DNA from: Isoetes taiwanensis
Lineage: Eukaryota > Streptophyta > Lycopodiopsida > Isoetales > Isoetaceae
Direction of reading: 5' to 3'
DNA: 64,000 nucleotides
Assembly: GCA_021234155.1 (NCBI GenBank)
Contig: JAJEKV010000020.1
Span: 124,001-188,000, forward strand
The position numbers and the translations under genes were made by a program. Under the pieces are notes generated by a model. The model was given only the letters and a program-made list of their open reading frames with translations, was not told where the DNA came from and did no database searches. Numbering within the stretch: position 1 is the first letter of the stretch; every line of letters begins with the position of its first letter. Below, in pieces: positions 11,206-22,850 of this stretch.

Positions 11206-11939
11206 TAATATTTCTCAAGGAAATCAAGAAGAATTGGTTACTATTGGAGGCGATCTTACTCAAGAGGAGGAACGTGATTTGATATCTTTGTTAAGAGAAT
11301 TCAGGGATGTTTTGGCAAGAAATTACAAAGAATTGAAAGGCATTCCACCAGAGGTTGTGGTGCATACCATTGATTTGAAACAAGGATCAAAACCAGTCCA
11401 ACAAGCTCAAAGGCGAATGAGTCCAGCCATAGAGGAGCAAGTAAAGGTTGAAGTCATGAAGCTTTTGGAGGCGGGATTTATTGTACCAGTGCCAAATTCA
11501 GATTGGATCAGTTCTATTGTACCAGTGAGAAAGCCAAATAACTCAATCCGAGTATGCATTGATTACAGGGATCTCAACAAAGCTACCAAAAGAGATCATT
11601 TTCCTACACCATTCATAGACACTTTGTTGGATATTGTTGCGGGAAATCAGGCCTATTCTTTCTTGGATGGGTACTCGGGATATGATCAGATCCAAATCTA
11701 TCCACCACATCAAGCAATGACGGCTTTTCGAACACCTTTTGGCATCTATGCTTACAAGGTATTACATTTTGGACTCACAAATGCTCCAGCCACATTTCAG
11801 AGAGCTATGACATATGCGTTTCATGATATTTTAGACTTTTTGAAAGTCTTTATAGATCACTTAACAGTGTTTTCGAATCCAAGAAGGGATCACTTGGATC
11901 ACCTCAGAAAAGTTCTTGAAAGATGCCGATTGTATGGCA

Positions 11940-11942
11940 TAA
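11940..11942. repeat. Target site duplication TAA of the DNA transposon, left copy
   Basis: TAA lies directly outside the terminal CACAAGG and again at 17212-17214 after CCTTGTG. Removing the element and one TAA gives an uninterrupted RT reading frame with the expected residues. Confidence 0.85.
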
Positions 11943-12495
11943 CACAAGGCACCCAAATTTTTAACCACTATAATAAACTTCTAAAGAACCACTATAGATG
12001 TTGTTTTTTATGCTAAAAATTTTATTCTTAGTAAGAACCACATAACATAGTGGTTTTCATAACGAGTACATGGTTATTCATATTGATTTTATGTTATAAC
12101 GTGGTTTAGTAAAACTAATATTAGTTTCTTGCATGGTTTCTAGCATCAATGGTGGTCTTTGATGTTGGTTCTCTAACGTCCCATGGTTTATTAAATGCAA
12201 AGTGGTTTGTAGCATAGTTTGCAACACTGCTTTAATTATCAAAATGGTTATTCATATTGGTTTTGTATCATCACTTGTCTTTCATAAGTTGAAGTAGTTT
12301 ATGACATGGTTTTTATACCAATTTAAATGCCATGGTGGTCATTCATGCTAGTTTTTATTATGAAAATGTATGATATAAAATGATCGTGGTTTATAACATG
12401 GTTTTCAATACTGAATTAATTGTCATGGTAATTATCCATAGTTATCACCTAAAAGGATGTGGCTATTCTGGTTGCTCGTAAGGCACCCAAAAAAC
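11943..12495. repeat. Left subterminal repeat region, with an internal copy of the terminus
   Basis: Many direct copies of words such as CATGGTTT, GTGGTTTA and GGTTATTCATATTG occur, about one every 40-60 bp. At 12480-12494 AAGGCACCCAAAAAA repeats the inner part of the terminal inverted repeat. CACTA elements use such subterminal motifs to bind their transposase. Confidence 0.7.
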
Positions 12496-12605
12496 TATTG
12501 CCATAATTATATAGATATATATATGGTCTTTTGTAGTTTTTTGTTTTTTGAAGGACGTTAGATTTACTCAAAAATATCAAGCAAACTAGTACATGTGAAA
12601 ATTCA

Positions 12606-12880
12606 AAGGCATCTTTTCTAATCTACATGCCCCTTGACACCATACCACAACCAAGAAGACTAGGCTCATACTACAAAATATACTCCATTGGAGGGGATTC
12701 ATACTTCCATAAAGAATAAAATATGAAAATAAAGATATTAGGGCTTCAAGGCATCTTTTCTGATTTACATGCCCGTCGACACCATACCATAGCCAAGATC
12801 GCTAGGCTCATATTAAAAATATACTCCCATGAGAAATTCATACCTCCATAGGGAATAAAATTGTTTTATAAATTTGCCGG
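12606..12880. repeat. Tandem duplication of about 140 bp
   Basis: Two diverged copies lie side by side. Both contain AAGGCATCTTTTCT, then CATACCA and AGGCTCATA, and end with an A-rich block. They lie inside the DNA transposon. No coding potential. Confidence 0.7.
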
Positions 12881-13404
12881 GGGGCTCCTTGGCATAAAAT
12901 TACAAGTTACATAACCCTTAGGAGAAAATAATGGGACCATTCATATCATATTAATCCCATGGGGGAACTCTTACCTCTACCATGAGGGTTTACAACATTT
13001 GGATTTGAATCATTGACTAGAAATGCAACCCTCAAGCGTGAAACCTAAACCAATGAAAGTAAAAGTGATGGGTTTGAAAGTCTTTGTCCCTAGATTGGGC
13101 TTGCTCGAAGTAACATTTCACCCTTCACACTCAATTCCTTATGATAATAATAAATCTTGTTCTTTTACATGTTCAACAGGGATGAGCACACCTACCACAA
13201 CCAAGCATAACATATTTTTTTTGTTTCTCGGCTTCGATTCCTTTAAGAGCTAGAATACTAGGGATGCCAATACCTCATTTTGATTGAATAGTTTATTCAA
13301 ACAAAGCTTATTATTACTATGAGACAGACTTGTGATTTCTTACTACACAATATTACACTGATCTAGATAGCAAATATAGATGAAAAATCACAAAATATGC
13401 TTGA

Positions 13405-13800
13405 TCATGTAAAGCCAAAGTTCAACCACCAATAAATCCTGTCCTGGCATGGCTCCCCAATCCATCTGCCTGTCTCAATTCGGAGACGGTGGGCACCTGC
13501 GCGAATGGAGGCAATGAGTCTTTCATAGGCAGATGGGTACGCATGTAACGTTGTGTGCCCCGCTTCAAGGTGGGGTTTATATGGCGCTGGCAATGTGTTG
13601 TCTTGACGTGTTCAAGAGTGCCGACATCCCAAAACTCGTTGAGGAAGCAAGCGTCTAGGTATTGTCTCAAGCTCCAGCCTGCCTCTGTTTGCATTTGTAT
13701 TCCTGCACATTTTATCTGGCAAGCCACTCTCGCTTTTCCTTCCAACAAGCCTTGAGATACTATGGCCCTATTGCCATGGTATAAGCCAGGCTAGGGCAAC
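13405..13800 (-). pseudogene. LINE family B fragment (C-terminal part of ORF2)
   Basis: On the minus strand two frames share one LINE region. ACFLNEFWDVGTLEHV is followed by NPTLKRG (13422-13748), and then RLRIETGRWIGEP with QDRI (about 13405-13510). The RxRIETGRW box precedes the zinc-binding C-terminus of this LINE type and also occurs at about 43935-43985. The fragment is truncated at both ends and frameshifted. It sits inside the DNA transposon, either as a later insertion or as captured sequence. Confidence 0.72.
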
Positions 13801-14479
13801 GAGCATCGTCCATACTGACCCTAAAGAGCTATTGTGAGGTTTCACACCTGACCCACACCTAGGTGCTTAACTAAAATGATTTGAATTAGTTGACCATTTA
13901 GAATTGATAAATGGAATTTGTTTCAGTCTTATGGTGATTTGTTCATACTATTCTTGTTCTTCTTACTTCTCATATTCTACAAGAAGTTTTTTGCATTGCC
14001 AATTAGTAAAAAGCCATGATGATGGAGATGCAAACAACTTGAATGTAAGGTTCTGCATTAGAATGTATTCACTTCTTGTGTCACATTGAGATTTGCAATT
14101 ACATTGTTGTGCTTTGATGGTTATTGAAATTTGTAGGATCTAAAGCAAATCATGCCAGAGTTCACAGGATGCCTTAAAGTGTCTTATTTGCTTTTTCAAT
14201 TCGTATAAATGGTAGCAGATTGCCAGTTGACTTTCCTAGTGTTAAGGTTCCTAAGAAGAAATATCATCGACACTTATAAAAAAAATAATTGTGCTCAAAT
14301 TTGTATGCAAGAGAAACCTTGGGGCTTAAAATCCAGGGTGAAAGTAGTAAGCACCAAGGTGTTCGTTGCAATGTGAAATCAGGGGTAACAACAATTCAGT
14401 AGGGTGGAATCAGCCAAAAAATGGGGTGAAAATGCCTGAATGTGGGATAAAAATGCAAGAATCTTAGATCAAAGAAGAA

Positions 14480-14830
14480 TGCAAGCTAGATGAGAAGAAT
14501 GCAAGGTGAATCGTTAGAACATAAGGTAATTTTGCTAGAACGTGATGTAAAAGGTAAATAGCGAACAATGACATGTGAGAAGGTTTTGGCAACAATGTCG
14601 ATGCCGTCAAGGGGAGGCATTGTTGACACAAAGGAATGTCAAGCAAAGCAAAGAGACATTCCCATTACATGGAAGCCACTTAGAGAAAATTCGGCTAATG
14701 TAGAATGCACTAGATGATGTAAATGCAACCTAGATGAGAAGAATGCAAGGCAAATCGTTGGAATCTAAGGTAAAATTTGCAGAATGTGAGGTAAGTTCAG
14801 AGCGTGAGGTAAGTAGAGCACAATGATTAG
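14480..14830. repeat. Interrupted direct duplication
   Basis: GATGAGAAGAATGCAAGG followed by TGAATCGTTAGAACATAAGG (from about 14489) recurs with changes from about 14734. Between the copies lies unique AT-rich sequence. No function is visible. Confidence 0.55.
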
Positions 14831-14999
14831 CATATAAGAATACAGTTTTGAGATGAAAGGTCACCAAAATGTATCTGCAACCTTATGGCCATCGATTGTG
14901 ATGCTAAAAAACAAATACACCTTTCACCAATAAAGCTGAACATGACGAACTGAAATATGTGAGACAATAATTCATACCATTAATGAAATGAAGGTCGAT

Positions 15000-15279
15000 G
15001 AAATCCTTGGTAGGCCCCCTATTGATCGAACGAAATCGTTCTCTCTGATGGCGCCAAAGCTGGGATGGCAGATGACCTGGAAATATTGCCTACGTGGTTG
15101 CCCCCCAAAAGTTTAGTCAGGCGTTGTTGCCTGTCCAAAATTGGGAGGGTGCCAAAATGCTGACTAGGCTTTTTGGCACCCTAGTGTGATAGGCTAGGTG
15201 TCCAAACTGCCCATGTGGCAATATCTCATTAGCTTTATTAAATATATTTTCTAGTTTGGGCTGTAGTGTGATTTGGCCC
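15000..15279 (-). mobile_element. Partial Harbinger-like element, related to 24768-25650
   Basis: Read from 15279 backwards the sequence starts GGGCCAAATCACACTAC and later has GCCTAGTCAGCATTTTGGCACCC, matching the left end and inner part of the element at 24768-25650. The opposite terminus is not found, so this is a fragment inside the larger transposon. Confidence 0.6.
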
Positions 15280-15420
15280 TTAAACATAAATATTCGTCTC
15301 TCTTTTCCACCTAAATATTCGTCTTAAGAATTTAAAATAAACATAAGAATATTCTAAGACGAATATTTGTCTTAGGTAATTTAAATTTAGTCTTAATAAA
15401 CATAAGACGAATTTAAAATT

Positions 15421-16041
15421 TTGTATGGCTCTCTTTTCCTCCTAAATAGCTACGGCATGGCTAGGGTTGCGGCACAGAACAACTTAGCCTTGCAATTTAG
15501 GTTTAGGGCTCGGCGTGGCAGATTAGTGCAGTTGGCGAAGCTGGAGGCGGTCACTATGGTGAAGATTCCACTCTGTCTGTGTCGACCCGCTCTTCATCTC
15601 GGCAAAAGATACGTCGTTTCTGCTGCATTTTCTCAATCACATATGTTATTTGTTGTTTCTTCATTTTATTCAGGACAGTTTGTACTTGCGGAGCTCATTA
15701 GCTTGTTTTTTTGCAGACCTTGTTTTGGAGTACGTCTGAAACTGTTTCTTGATTTCTGGAATAGATGGGATTCAACTCTTCACGAGGTCTTGGAACAAAT
15801 GGGGTTCAAATCCCCTTCATCGGTTCAGTATTTGCAGCGGATCATGCCATATCATGGTTCCATTATTATGTACATGTTAAGGGATGGATCTACTGATGGA
15901 CCGCTGCCATTGCCTGGAATATTTGAACTGGCCTCTGTATCATTCTCTCCCTACATGTTCTTTCTTTTTTCGATGGGAACATTTTCTTTTCTTCTTGAGA
16001 GAAGAAGAACAGAAAAGTTATTTCTATTTAATAGTTTGTGA
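15421..16041 (+). other. Open frame of 206 codons, unrecognised
   Basis: No known domain. The frame is rich in Leu, Phe and Ser and has no convincing signal. It lies directly upstream of the FHA exon fragments and could include captured leader or intron sequence of the same host gene, but nothing shows it. It is probably not a real protein. Confidence 0.2.
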
Positions 16042-16077
16042 AATGGTTTGGATATGTAACAGTAGGAAGTGTTGCAG

Positions 16078-16288
16078 TTAAGGCTGAACTTGTAATCCAT
16101 ATTCCCACTGGTAAGTAGTATTCAGGTTAATCATCTTATGAAGATTCAATTCTAATCTTATACTCATGTGGTTATGCAGTATCTAGCTTGCATGCTAGAT
16201 TGTTTGCAAAGAATTTGAACAGCACAAATGGAACGTATGGTGACTCGATGAAGTTGAGACCGGGATTTGTCACTGCAATGCCCTTCTG
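16078..16288 (+). pseudogene. Captured exon fragments of an FHA-domain gene, intron retained
   Basis: The reading KAELVIHIPT ends at 16110, followed by a 69-bp intron (16111-16179) with GTAAGT at its 5' end and TTATGCAG at its 3' end. It continues with VSSLHARLFAKNLNSTNGTY and then KLRPGFVTAMP. SS-x-HAR and STNGT are the phosphothreonine-binding signature of forkhead-associated domains. The join is phase 1 and restores V-S-S-x-H exactly. CTG|GTAACT at 16289 may be the next donor site. The closest family I recall is the plant SMAD/FHA protein group with KADLVIP-type sequence. Only a piece of the domain is present. The intron shows that the capture was at DNA level. Confidence 0.8.
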
Positions 16289-16559
16289 GTAACTGCAAAG
16301 ATTGCTTGCCAATTAGAACCATTGATATTGGCAAGCGTTATTTTTGAAATAAAATCATTGCAGTTGGTGGTGATCACCACGATCAAACCTCCGCCTTCCA
16401 CAAAAGTGTATATGGATAATGGATCCTTTTTTTTAATTCCCACTATATTCTAAATAGGCGGCAGCATATTATCTGTACTGTACACCACCAATAATTAAAA
16501 ACCCTTGTCGGTTATATAATACATTCAAATATCTAATGCTTTGGACAACAAAATCATGC

Positions 16560-17211
16560 CAACTTAATGCACTAAACATTAAAGGCTTTGGGGCATTGGT
16601 TTATGATGTTTATCACATCAAGAACCATTTAAATTGACAACAATGCTGCCATGGCAATCTAGCCTTAAGGACGCATTGAAATAACACCATAGAAACCAAG
16701 CCTTATTACCTCACTGTTATACCACATTTTGAAGCGTTATTATAAACTATACTTTTTAAACATGCTAGAAAACCACCTTGTTGAACACCATTGAAATACT
16801 GCATGCACAAACCTACCACGAAGCAATTTAACCCTTTAAGGACCGCATCAAATTAACACCATAAAAACCAAGTCTTATTACCGCAGTGTTATACCACACC
16901 ATGAAACACTATAACAAACCATACTTACTAAACATGCAAGAAAACCACCTTGTTGATTACCATTGAAATACTCCATGCACAAACCATACCCATGAAGCAT
17001 TGTATTAAACTACACCTACTAATCATGTTATAAAACCACTGTAATGGACCTCATATGCTAGCTTCATAAACACTTGAAGAAAAATACAAACTTTAACCAT
17101 ATATGGTTTTTAATGAAATTAACCCCCAAAGACATATTGGTTTTATTGACTAGTTTTTCATATATAACCAAGGAAGAAACCCATATCGGTTTTATTTTTG
17201 GGTGCCTTGTG
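16560..17211. repeat. Right subterminal repeat region
   Basis: Two diverged copies of about 180 bp (from about 16660 and about 16843) share CACCATAGAAACCAAG-type, TTATACCACA and AAAACCACCTTGTTGA words. Together with further AACCAT and AAACCAC motifs they are the complement of the left-end words. Confidence 0.7.
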
Positions 17212-17214
17212 TAA
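17212..17214. repeat. Target site duplication TAA, right copy
   Basis: Matches 11940-11942 and marks the end of the DNA transposon. Confidence 0.85.
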
Positions 17215-19292
17215 GTTTAAATCCTGCTAAGTGTATTTTCTTCACTAGAGGAGGAAAACTATTGGGCAATTATGTTTCAGAAAAGGGGTTACAAGTGGAT
17301 CATGGTAAGATTGCAGCCTTGGAGAAGGTCAAACCACCTACAAATGTATCACAAGTGAGAAGCTTATATGGCCAACTCAGTTTTAGTAGGAGGTATTTGC
17401 ACAATTTTGCTAAAATAACCCAGCCACTTGTGGATTGTATGAAGCCAGGCAGAATTTTAGATGGAAGGAGGATGCTCAAGAAGCATTCGAATGGTGCCTT
17501 GAACAACTAAAAGAGAGAACTTTGTTGATTCCTCCAAGAATGAGTGAGCCATTTCATTTATTCTTTGCAGTTTGGAAGCAAGCTTTGGCTGTCACACTAT
17601 GTCAGAAAAATCAGCAAAAGCATTATGATGTGAATTACTATGCTAGCAGGTTGTTAACTCCACAAGAGCAGAAATGGACTCATGTGGAGCATCTTGGGTT
17701 GGCATTGAAGTGGGCCTTGAATAAATTTAGACATTATCTTCTTCCTTCACAATGGAATTCAACAAATGTACAGTATGTTTACATTCATATGGATATGAAC
17801 CCATTGCCATGCATTTACAACAAGACTGTCCAAGATCCTAAATTTACAAGATGGGCTCTTATCATACAAGAATTTGAGTTGAAGTATGTTAAGATGGCTC
17901 AAGGAGCTCATAATCCAAGTGCCTATTTGACTAGTGGTGCTGAAATAGAAGAGGAAACAAACCAGCAAGTAGCATTTCAGGATAATGGAGTATTACAAGG
18001 GTTCATTGAGACCGTGGATCTTTGGTATGCCAATATATACAGGTATTTACAAGATCAGACTTATCCTTCATCATTTTCAAAGCAACAAAAGCATGCTCTT
18101 AAAGTACAAGCAGCTGGTTATGTGGTGCATGAAGCTATTCTTTATAAGAGGACTATGGAAGGTCTCTTATTGAGGTGTGTTGCTGGTCAGCAAACTCATG
18201 ATTTGTTGCAGCAAGCACATGATTGTCAGGGGCATTTTGCAGCCAGAACCACAGCGAGGAAGATTCTTCATTGGGGATATTATTGGCCAACTCTTTACAA
18301 GGATACTAGAAACTTTGTTAGCAAATGTGAGAAGTGTCAAAGGCATAAACAATTAACAGGCCACAATAATATGCCATTCCATCCTATTTTGAGTGTTGGT
18401 CCGTTTCATATGTGGGGATTGGATTACATTGGGCCTATCAATCCTCCATCTTCCAAAGGTCATAAGTATATCTTGGCAGCCACATGTATGTTTACGAAGT
18501 GGGTAGAAGCAATTCCAGCAAAGCATGCTACAAGAAAATACCACAGTAAGCTTTCTTTATCACAATTTGATTTCTCGGTTTGGTGTTCCAACCATTCTTT
18601 TGTCTGATCGAGGAACTCATTTCATGGAAAAAGTAGTAGCTCAGTTAACAGAAAAGATTGGTGTTCAACATGTGCAAGCTTCTGCTTATTATCCACAGGG
18701 AAATGGGCAAGCTGAGTCTACTAACAAAATTCTGAAAGCTATCTTGGCCAAAACAGTGAAGGATAATCAAAGAAATTGGCATGAAGCCTTGACAGGTGCA
18801 TTATGGAGTTTCAGGTGTACTTACAAGTTGGCTACAGGATTTACACCATTTGAATTGGTTTATGGAGTGCAAGCTGTGATGCCTATTCATTTGGACATTC
18901 CTTTGTGTTCATTTGTAGAGCTCCCTTATTATGAGAATTTAGGAGAAGTTCCAACTCCAAATCAAGTGCATAATAGGATGGATGATTTGTTGCAATTGCA
19001 AGAGATGAGACAAGAAGCAGCAGACTTCAATATGAGGCATAAACAGAAAGTAAAGCTTATAAAAGACAGGTTACAGGTTGTCAATCCATTTGAGGGAGGC
19101 CAATAGGTGTTGTGCAGGACCACTAAGCAGCATCTATCCAAGTTTCAAAGCCCATGGGAAGGCCCATTTCTGATTGATAAAGAGGTACCAGGTGGGGCTT
19201 TCTACTTGATGACTCCAGAAGGGGAATTGTTGCCTAATCCCAGAAATGGCAAGGATCTCAGGCCTTATTTTGAAAGAGAAGTGCTATTCTAA
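17215..19292 (+). pseudogene. Gypsy pol, 3' part: RT end, RNase H and integrase
   Basis: The RT end starts with SLNPAKCIFF and continues to about 17440, where the frame shifts. RNase H follows; its first catalytic Asp is not visible (FHLFFAV where FHLxxDAS is usual), while YASRLLTPQEQKW is kept. Integrase shows an HH-CC zinc finger (HDCQGHF, then CEKCQRHK near 18335), the core with WGLDYIGPI (about 18414), a frameshift near 18530, then LLSDRGTHF and a conserved PQGNGQAE-ST block (about 18700). A stop at 19104-19106 precedes the last 61 codons. No chromodomain is seen. Two frameshifts and a stop make it non-functional. Confidence 0.88.
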
Positions 19293-19628
19293 GGGATTCA
19301 GATTTGGCATAGCTCCAATTACAGAGAATTTGTGGAGAACTTTTTCTATCCTACATCAAAAGATGTGTTTCGGCGATATCCAACGAGCTATAGTGCAGGT
19401 CAAACGGAGGTCTGGAACTCAAGATATCAGCTTTCAAAGTTTGCCACGATTCTGAGAGGCTCTGTTTAAATCCCACCGTCATTTTGGACCAGTTTGTTTG
19501 TATCAGTCATTTGGATTTGAGAAGGGTGTAAATGGGTCATTTGGGGACATGTCCCAAGGACCATAGTAGTATGTTTTGTTGTGGGTTCTCCGCCACGGAG
19601 TGGCATATTTTCCCACTGTGGTCGTCAC
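19293..19628 (+). other. Gypsy 3' untranslated region
   Basis: Between the end of integrase and the 3' LTR there is no long frame. A clear polypurine tract is not found directly before 19629, which is unusual. The last bases before the LTR are CTGTGGTCGTCAC. Confidence 0.5.
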
Positions 19629-20686
<1,058 letters not shown>

Positions 20687-20691
20687 TTCAT
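20687..20691. repeat. Target site duplication TTCAT, right copy
   Basis: Matches 7567-7571. Confidence 0.93.
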
Positions 20692-21284
20692 GCTACAGAT
20701 TGCTTACCTCCTCAAATACTTTATCACCTTCTCGAAAATGGCACTTACAGACTTTGCCTTCTCAATGGCAATCCATCTGGAACCTTGTTTGGTCTAAATA
20801 TAATCCTCCAAAGGTAAAGGTTCTACTTTGGCAGGTGATTCATCGTTCTTTGAGAGTTAATGAGATGGTTCATTGCTTTAAGCCGGGAGTAAGCCCACTT
20901 TGCCCAATGTGTGAGCGGTGCATTGAAACATTGGAGCACTGTTTATATTTGTGTGCAGAGCTGAGTAGTCTTAGGTCCTGGCTGCATTCTCTGTTTGGAG
21001 TATCTTTGGATAGTCAGCACTTTCTTTTGGGTATTTATCCAAATCAGTGGACTGCTTCTAAAAGGATTGCATTTCACAGGAGTGTATGGAAGCGAAGGCG
21101 AAGAAAGGTCTTTTATGATAAGCGTATTTCTTCTCAGGTGGTGCTTCAAGAAATTCGTAAGAAGTTGTATAATTGCTTTCAGATCTCCAATTGGCCTGAT
21201 CGTATTAAAATTCCAATATGGAGTGATCATCTAAAAGTGATTGATGCTTCAGGGACATTTCTTACTTCTGGAAGTACTTTGTAA
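20692..21284 (+). pseudogene. L1 ORF2, 3' part: zinc-binding C-terminus
   Basis: Continues the frame of 6713-7571 after the gypsy insertion. It contains the plant RT zinc-binding domain (zf-RVT type): IWNLVWSKYNPPKVK followed by CPMCERCIETLEHCLYLC. ORF2 ends with TAA at 21282-21284. A short 3' UTR follows and an A run starts at 21323. No break is seen in this part. Confidence 0.88.
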
Positions 21285-21332
21285 TATTTTGAGTGTATAA
21301 TATGAAGTAAAACACGTTCTTCAAAAAAAAAA

Positions 21333-21350
21333 AAAGATCTCCTTCATGAA
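21333..21350. repeat. Target site duplication, right copy, of the L1 element
   Basis: The same 18 bp as 2270-2287. Its first bases merge with the A tail. Confidence 0.92.
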
Positions 21351-22850
21351 AAGCATGGCAGTATTGTACCTGTAGTTCGACGTGGCAGAAGATGTGCTAT
21401 CTTTGATAGCTTGTCAACCACTACCATTAAGATATCGTGGCCCCTTGCTATTCTCGAGAGACCTGTAATGAATTCCATGCTGACTACTTCTCATTTGACG
21501 TTTCACACCACCAAGGAGGACTTTGTTTTTGTCTACTAATATAACTGACATTGCCAAATGTAGTTTCCGATGTCCTCCTTCATACCCGGCCAAAATAACT
21601 ACTACTTATCTTGAAGTAAGTTTTCATAAAACTTGTGTGGCCGGCTATTTGACTATTATGCGTATCATGTAGAATTAGTCTCTTACCTCTGGTGATTCTG
21701 CTACGAATAATTTATTCTTATAGTATAAAAGATGACATTCCTTTTTAAAATATTGGAAGGTTTCCCTTTCTTTATCCATCCTTGCCCCCTTGCAAAGACT
21801 AGCCCATAAATCCCTAAACTCAAGGTTTGTAGGAATGGCTTCTTCGATCTTCTTACCAATTCACTAGACAAGGTCAAAATGGCATTAGAATGCAGCCCCC
21901 GTTCAAAGGTCACCAAGATATTGTGTCTGCAACTAAGTTTAACTAGCCTGGCTTACAAGTATCTTGAAGTCATACTCTTCAAGAAATTCCATCCAATGCA
22001 TTTGCCTCAAATTGAGGAGTGGTTGCGTAGAGATGTATTGGAAACTTTGGTGGTCCATATCCAGCTTAAATTTCTTACCAAGCGAATAGTGCCTCCATAT
22101 ACGTAAAGCTCTTACGACCCTTAGAATTTCTTGATCATGGATTGGATGATGCTGCTTGGCATCACTCATCTTCTTCGAGTCGTATACTGCTACTATTGCT
22201 TCTTGCATATGTTATCACAAGCTTATCCTTGTTCTGATCTGGTAGGGTAAGCATTGGTGATGTAGTCACGGCTTCTTTGAGTGTCCCAAGGAAGCTAGGA
22301 CATTCTCTAGCAAATCTAGAACCCAATCTTTTATCTTCTTATGCTTAATGAGATCTGACAAAGGGCCTTCCCACTTAGCAAAATCTTTTACAACTCTCTA
22401 TAGTAACCCACAAGGTCTCAAAAGCTTCTCAGTTCAGAGAAGTTTTTTGGTGCTGGCCAATCTACTATAACTTCAATATTTACTAGATCGGTGGATGTTT
22501 TCTCCATTGTGACTATGTACCCCCAAGTATTCCACTCTACTTGTTACAAAATGGCATTTCGAAAGCTTAGTAGAAAGACAATGTCGTCTCGAATTTTCAA
22601 GTATCCTTCTCAAATCTCACAGGTGCTTCAATGGACTTACTGTAGGTTAGAATGTCATTGAAGAAGATGATGACAAATTCTTCTAAACAAAGTTGCTGGA
22701 GACATCATTCATCAGTAGCATAATTGTTGCCAAAGTGTTTGATGATCCAAAAGGCATCAATGTAAACTCATAGTGACCATACTGCATTCTAAATGATCTT
22801 ATGAATGTCTTCCACCTTGATCCTTATTTGATAATTTTCTTTTGAAGGAC
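21351..22850 (-). pseudogene. Ty3/gypsy pol relic: RT, RNase H, integrase
   Basis: Read on the minus strand from 22850 down. RT shows YGHYEFTLMPFG (about 22780) and a degraded catalytic box reading FFND. RNase H is clearest at 22208-21939, with HDQEILRVVRALRIWRHYSLG and DHQSFQYI. Integrase follows with WPGMKEDI and a core with MEFITGL and VVVDKLSKIAH (about 21480-21370). Many frameshifts and stops are present. The relic continues at 2206-2287 beyond the LINE. It is the oldest recognisable layer here besides the RT relic. Confidence 0.8.

Larger units (their letters stand above)
10439..11942 (+). pseudogene. Gypsy pol, 5' part: linker and reverse transcriptase
   Basis: After a low-complexity Ser/Pro/His linker (about 10987-11205), the RT domain starts near 11400. 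It has EAGFIVPV, VCIDYRDLNKAT, SFLDGYSGYDQI, AFRTPFG and FGLTNAPATFQRAM. The YxDD catalytic box reads FIDH at about 11850-11861, so the second catalytic Asp is replaced by His and polymerase activity should be lost. The frame enters the DNA transposon at 11943 and picks up again at 17215. With one TAA removed the two halves join in frame. The nominal open frame runs to 12016, but its last 24 codons are transposon sequence. Confidence 0.87.
11943..17211. mobile_element. DNA transposon with CACAAGGCACCC termini (CACTA-like), non-autonomous
   Basis: The ends are inverted repeats: CACAAGGCACCCAAA at the left and its complement, with one or two late mismatches, at the right. They are flanked by TAA on both sides. 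The 5269-bp interior has subterminal regions full of short repeats (ATGGTTT and GTGGTTT words at the left, their complements at the right). A terminus starting CAC, a 3-bp duplication and subterminal repeats fit the CACTA/En-Spm superfamily, though the terminus is not the classical CACTA; TAA would also fit PIF/Harbinger. No transposase is recognisable. The element carries FHA-gene exons, a LINE fragment and part of a second DNA transposon. Confidence 0.85.

Noticed and set aside
10989-11282. Open frames on both strands with Cys-Gly, Val and His repeats
   Set aside because: By-products of the low-complexity tract in pol.
11943-17211. Helitron as an explanation of the gene-fragment carrier
   Set aside because: Helitrons lack terminal inverted repeats and target duplications, both of which are present here.
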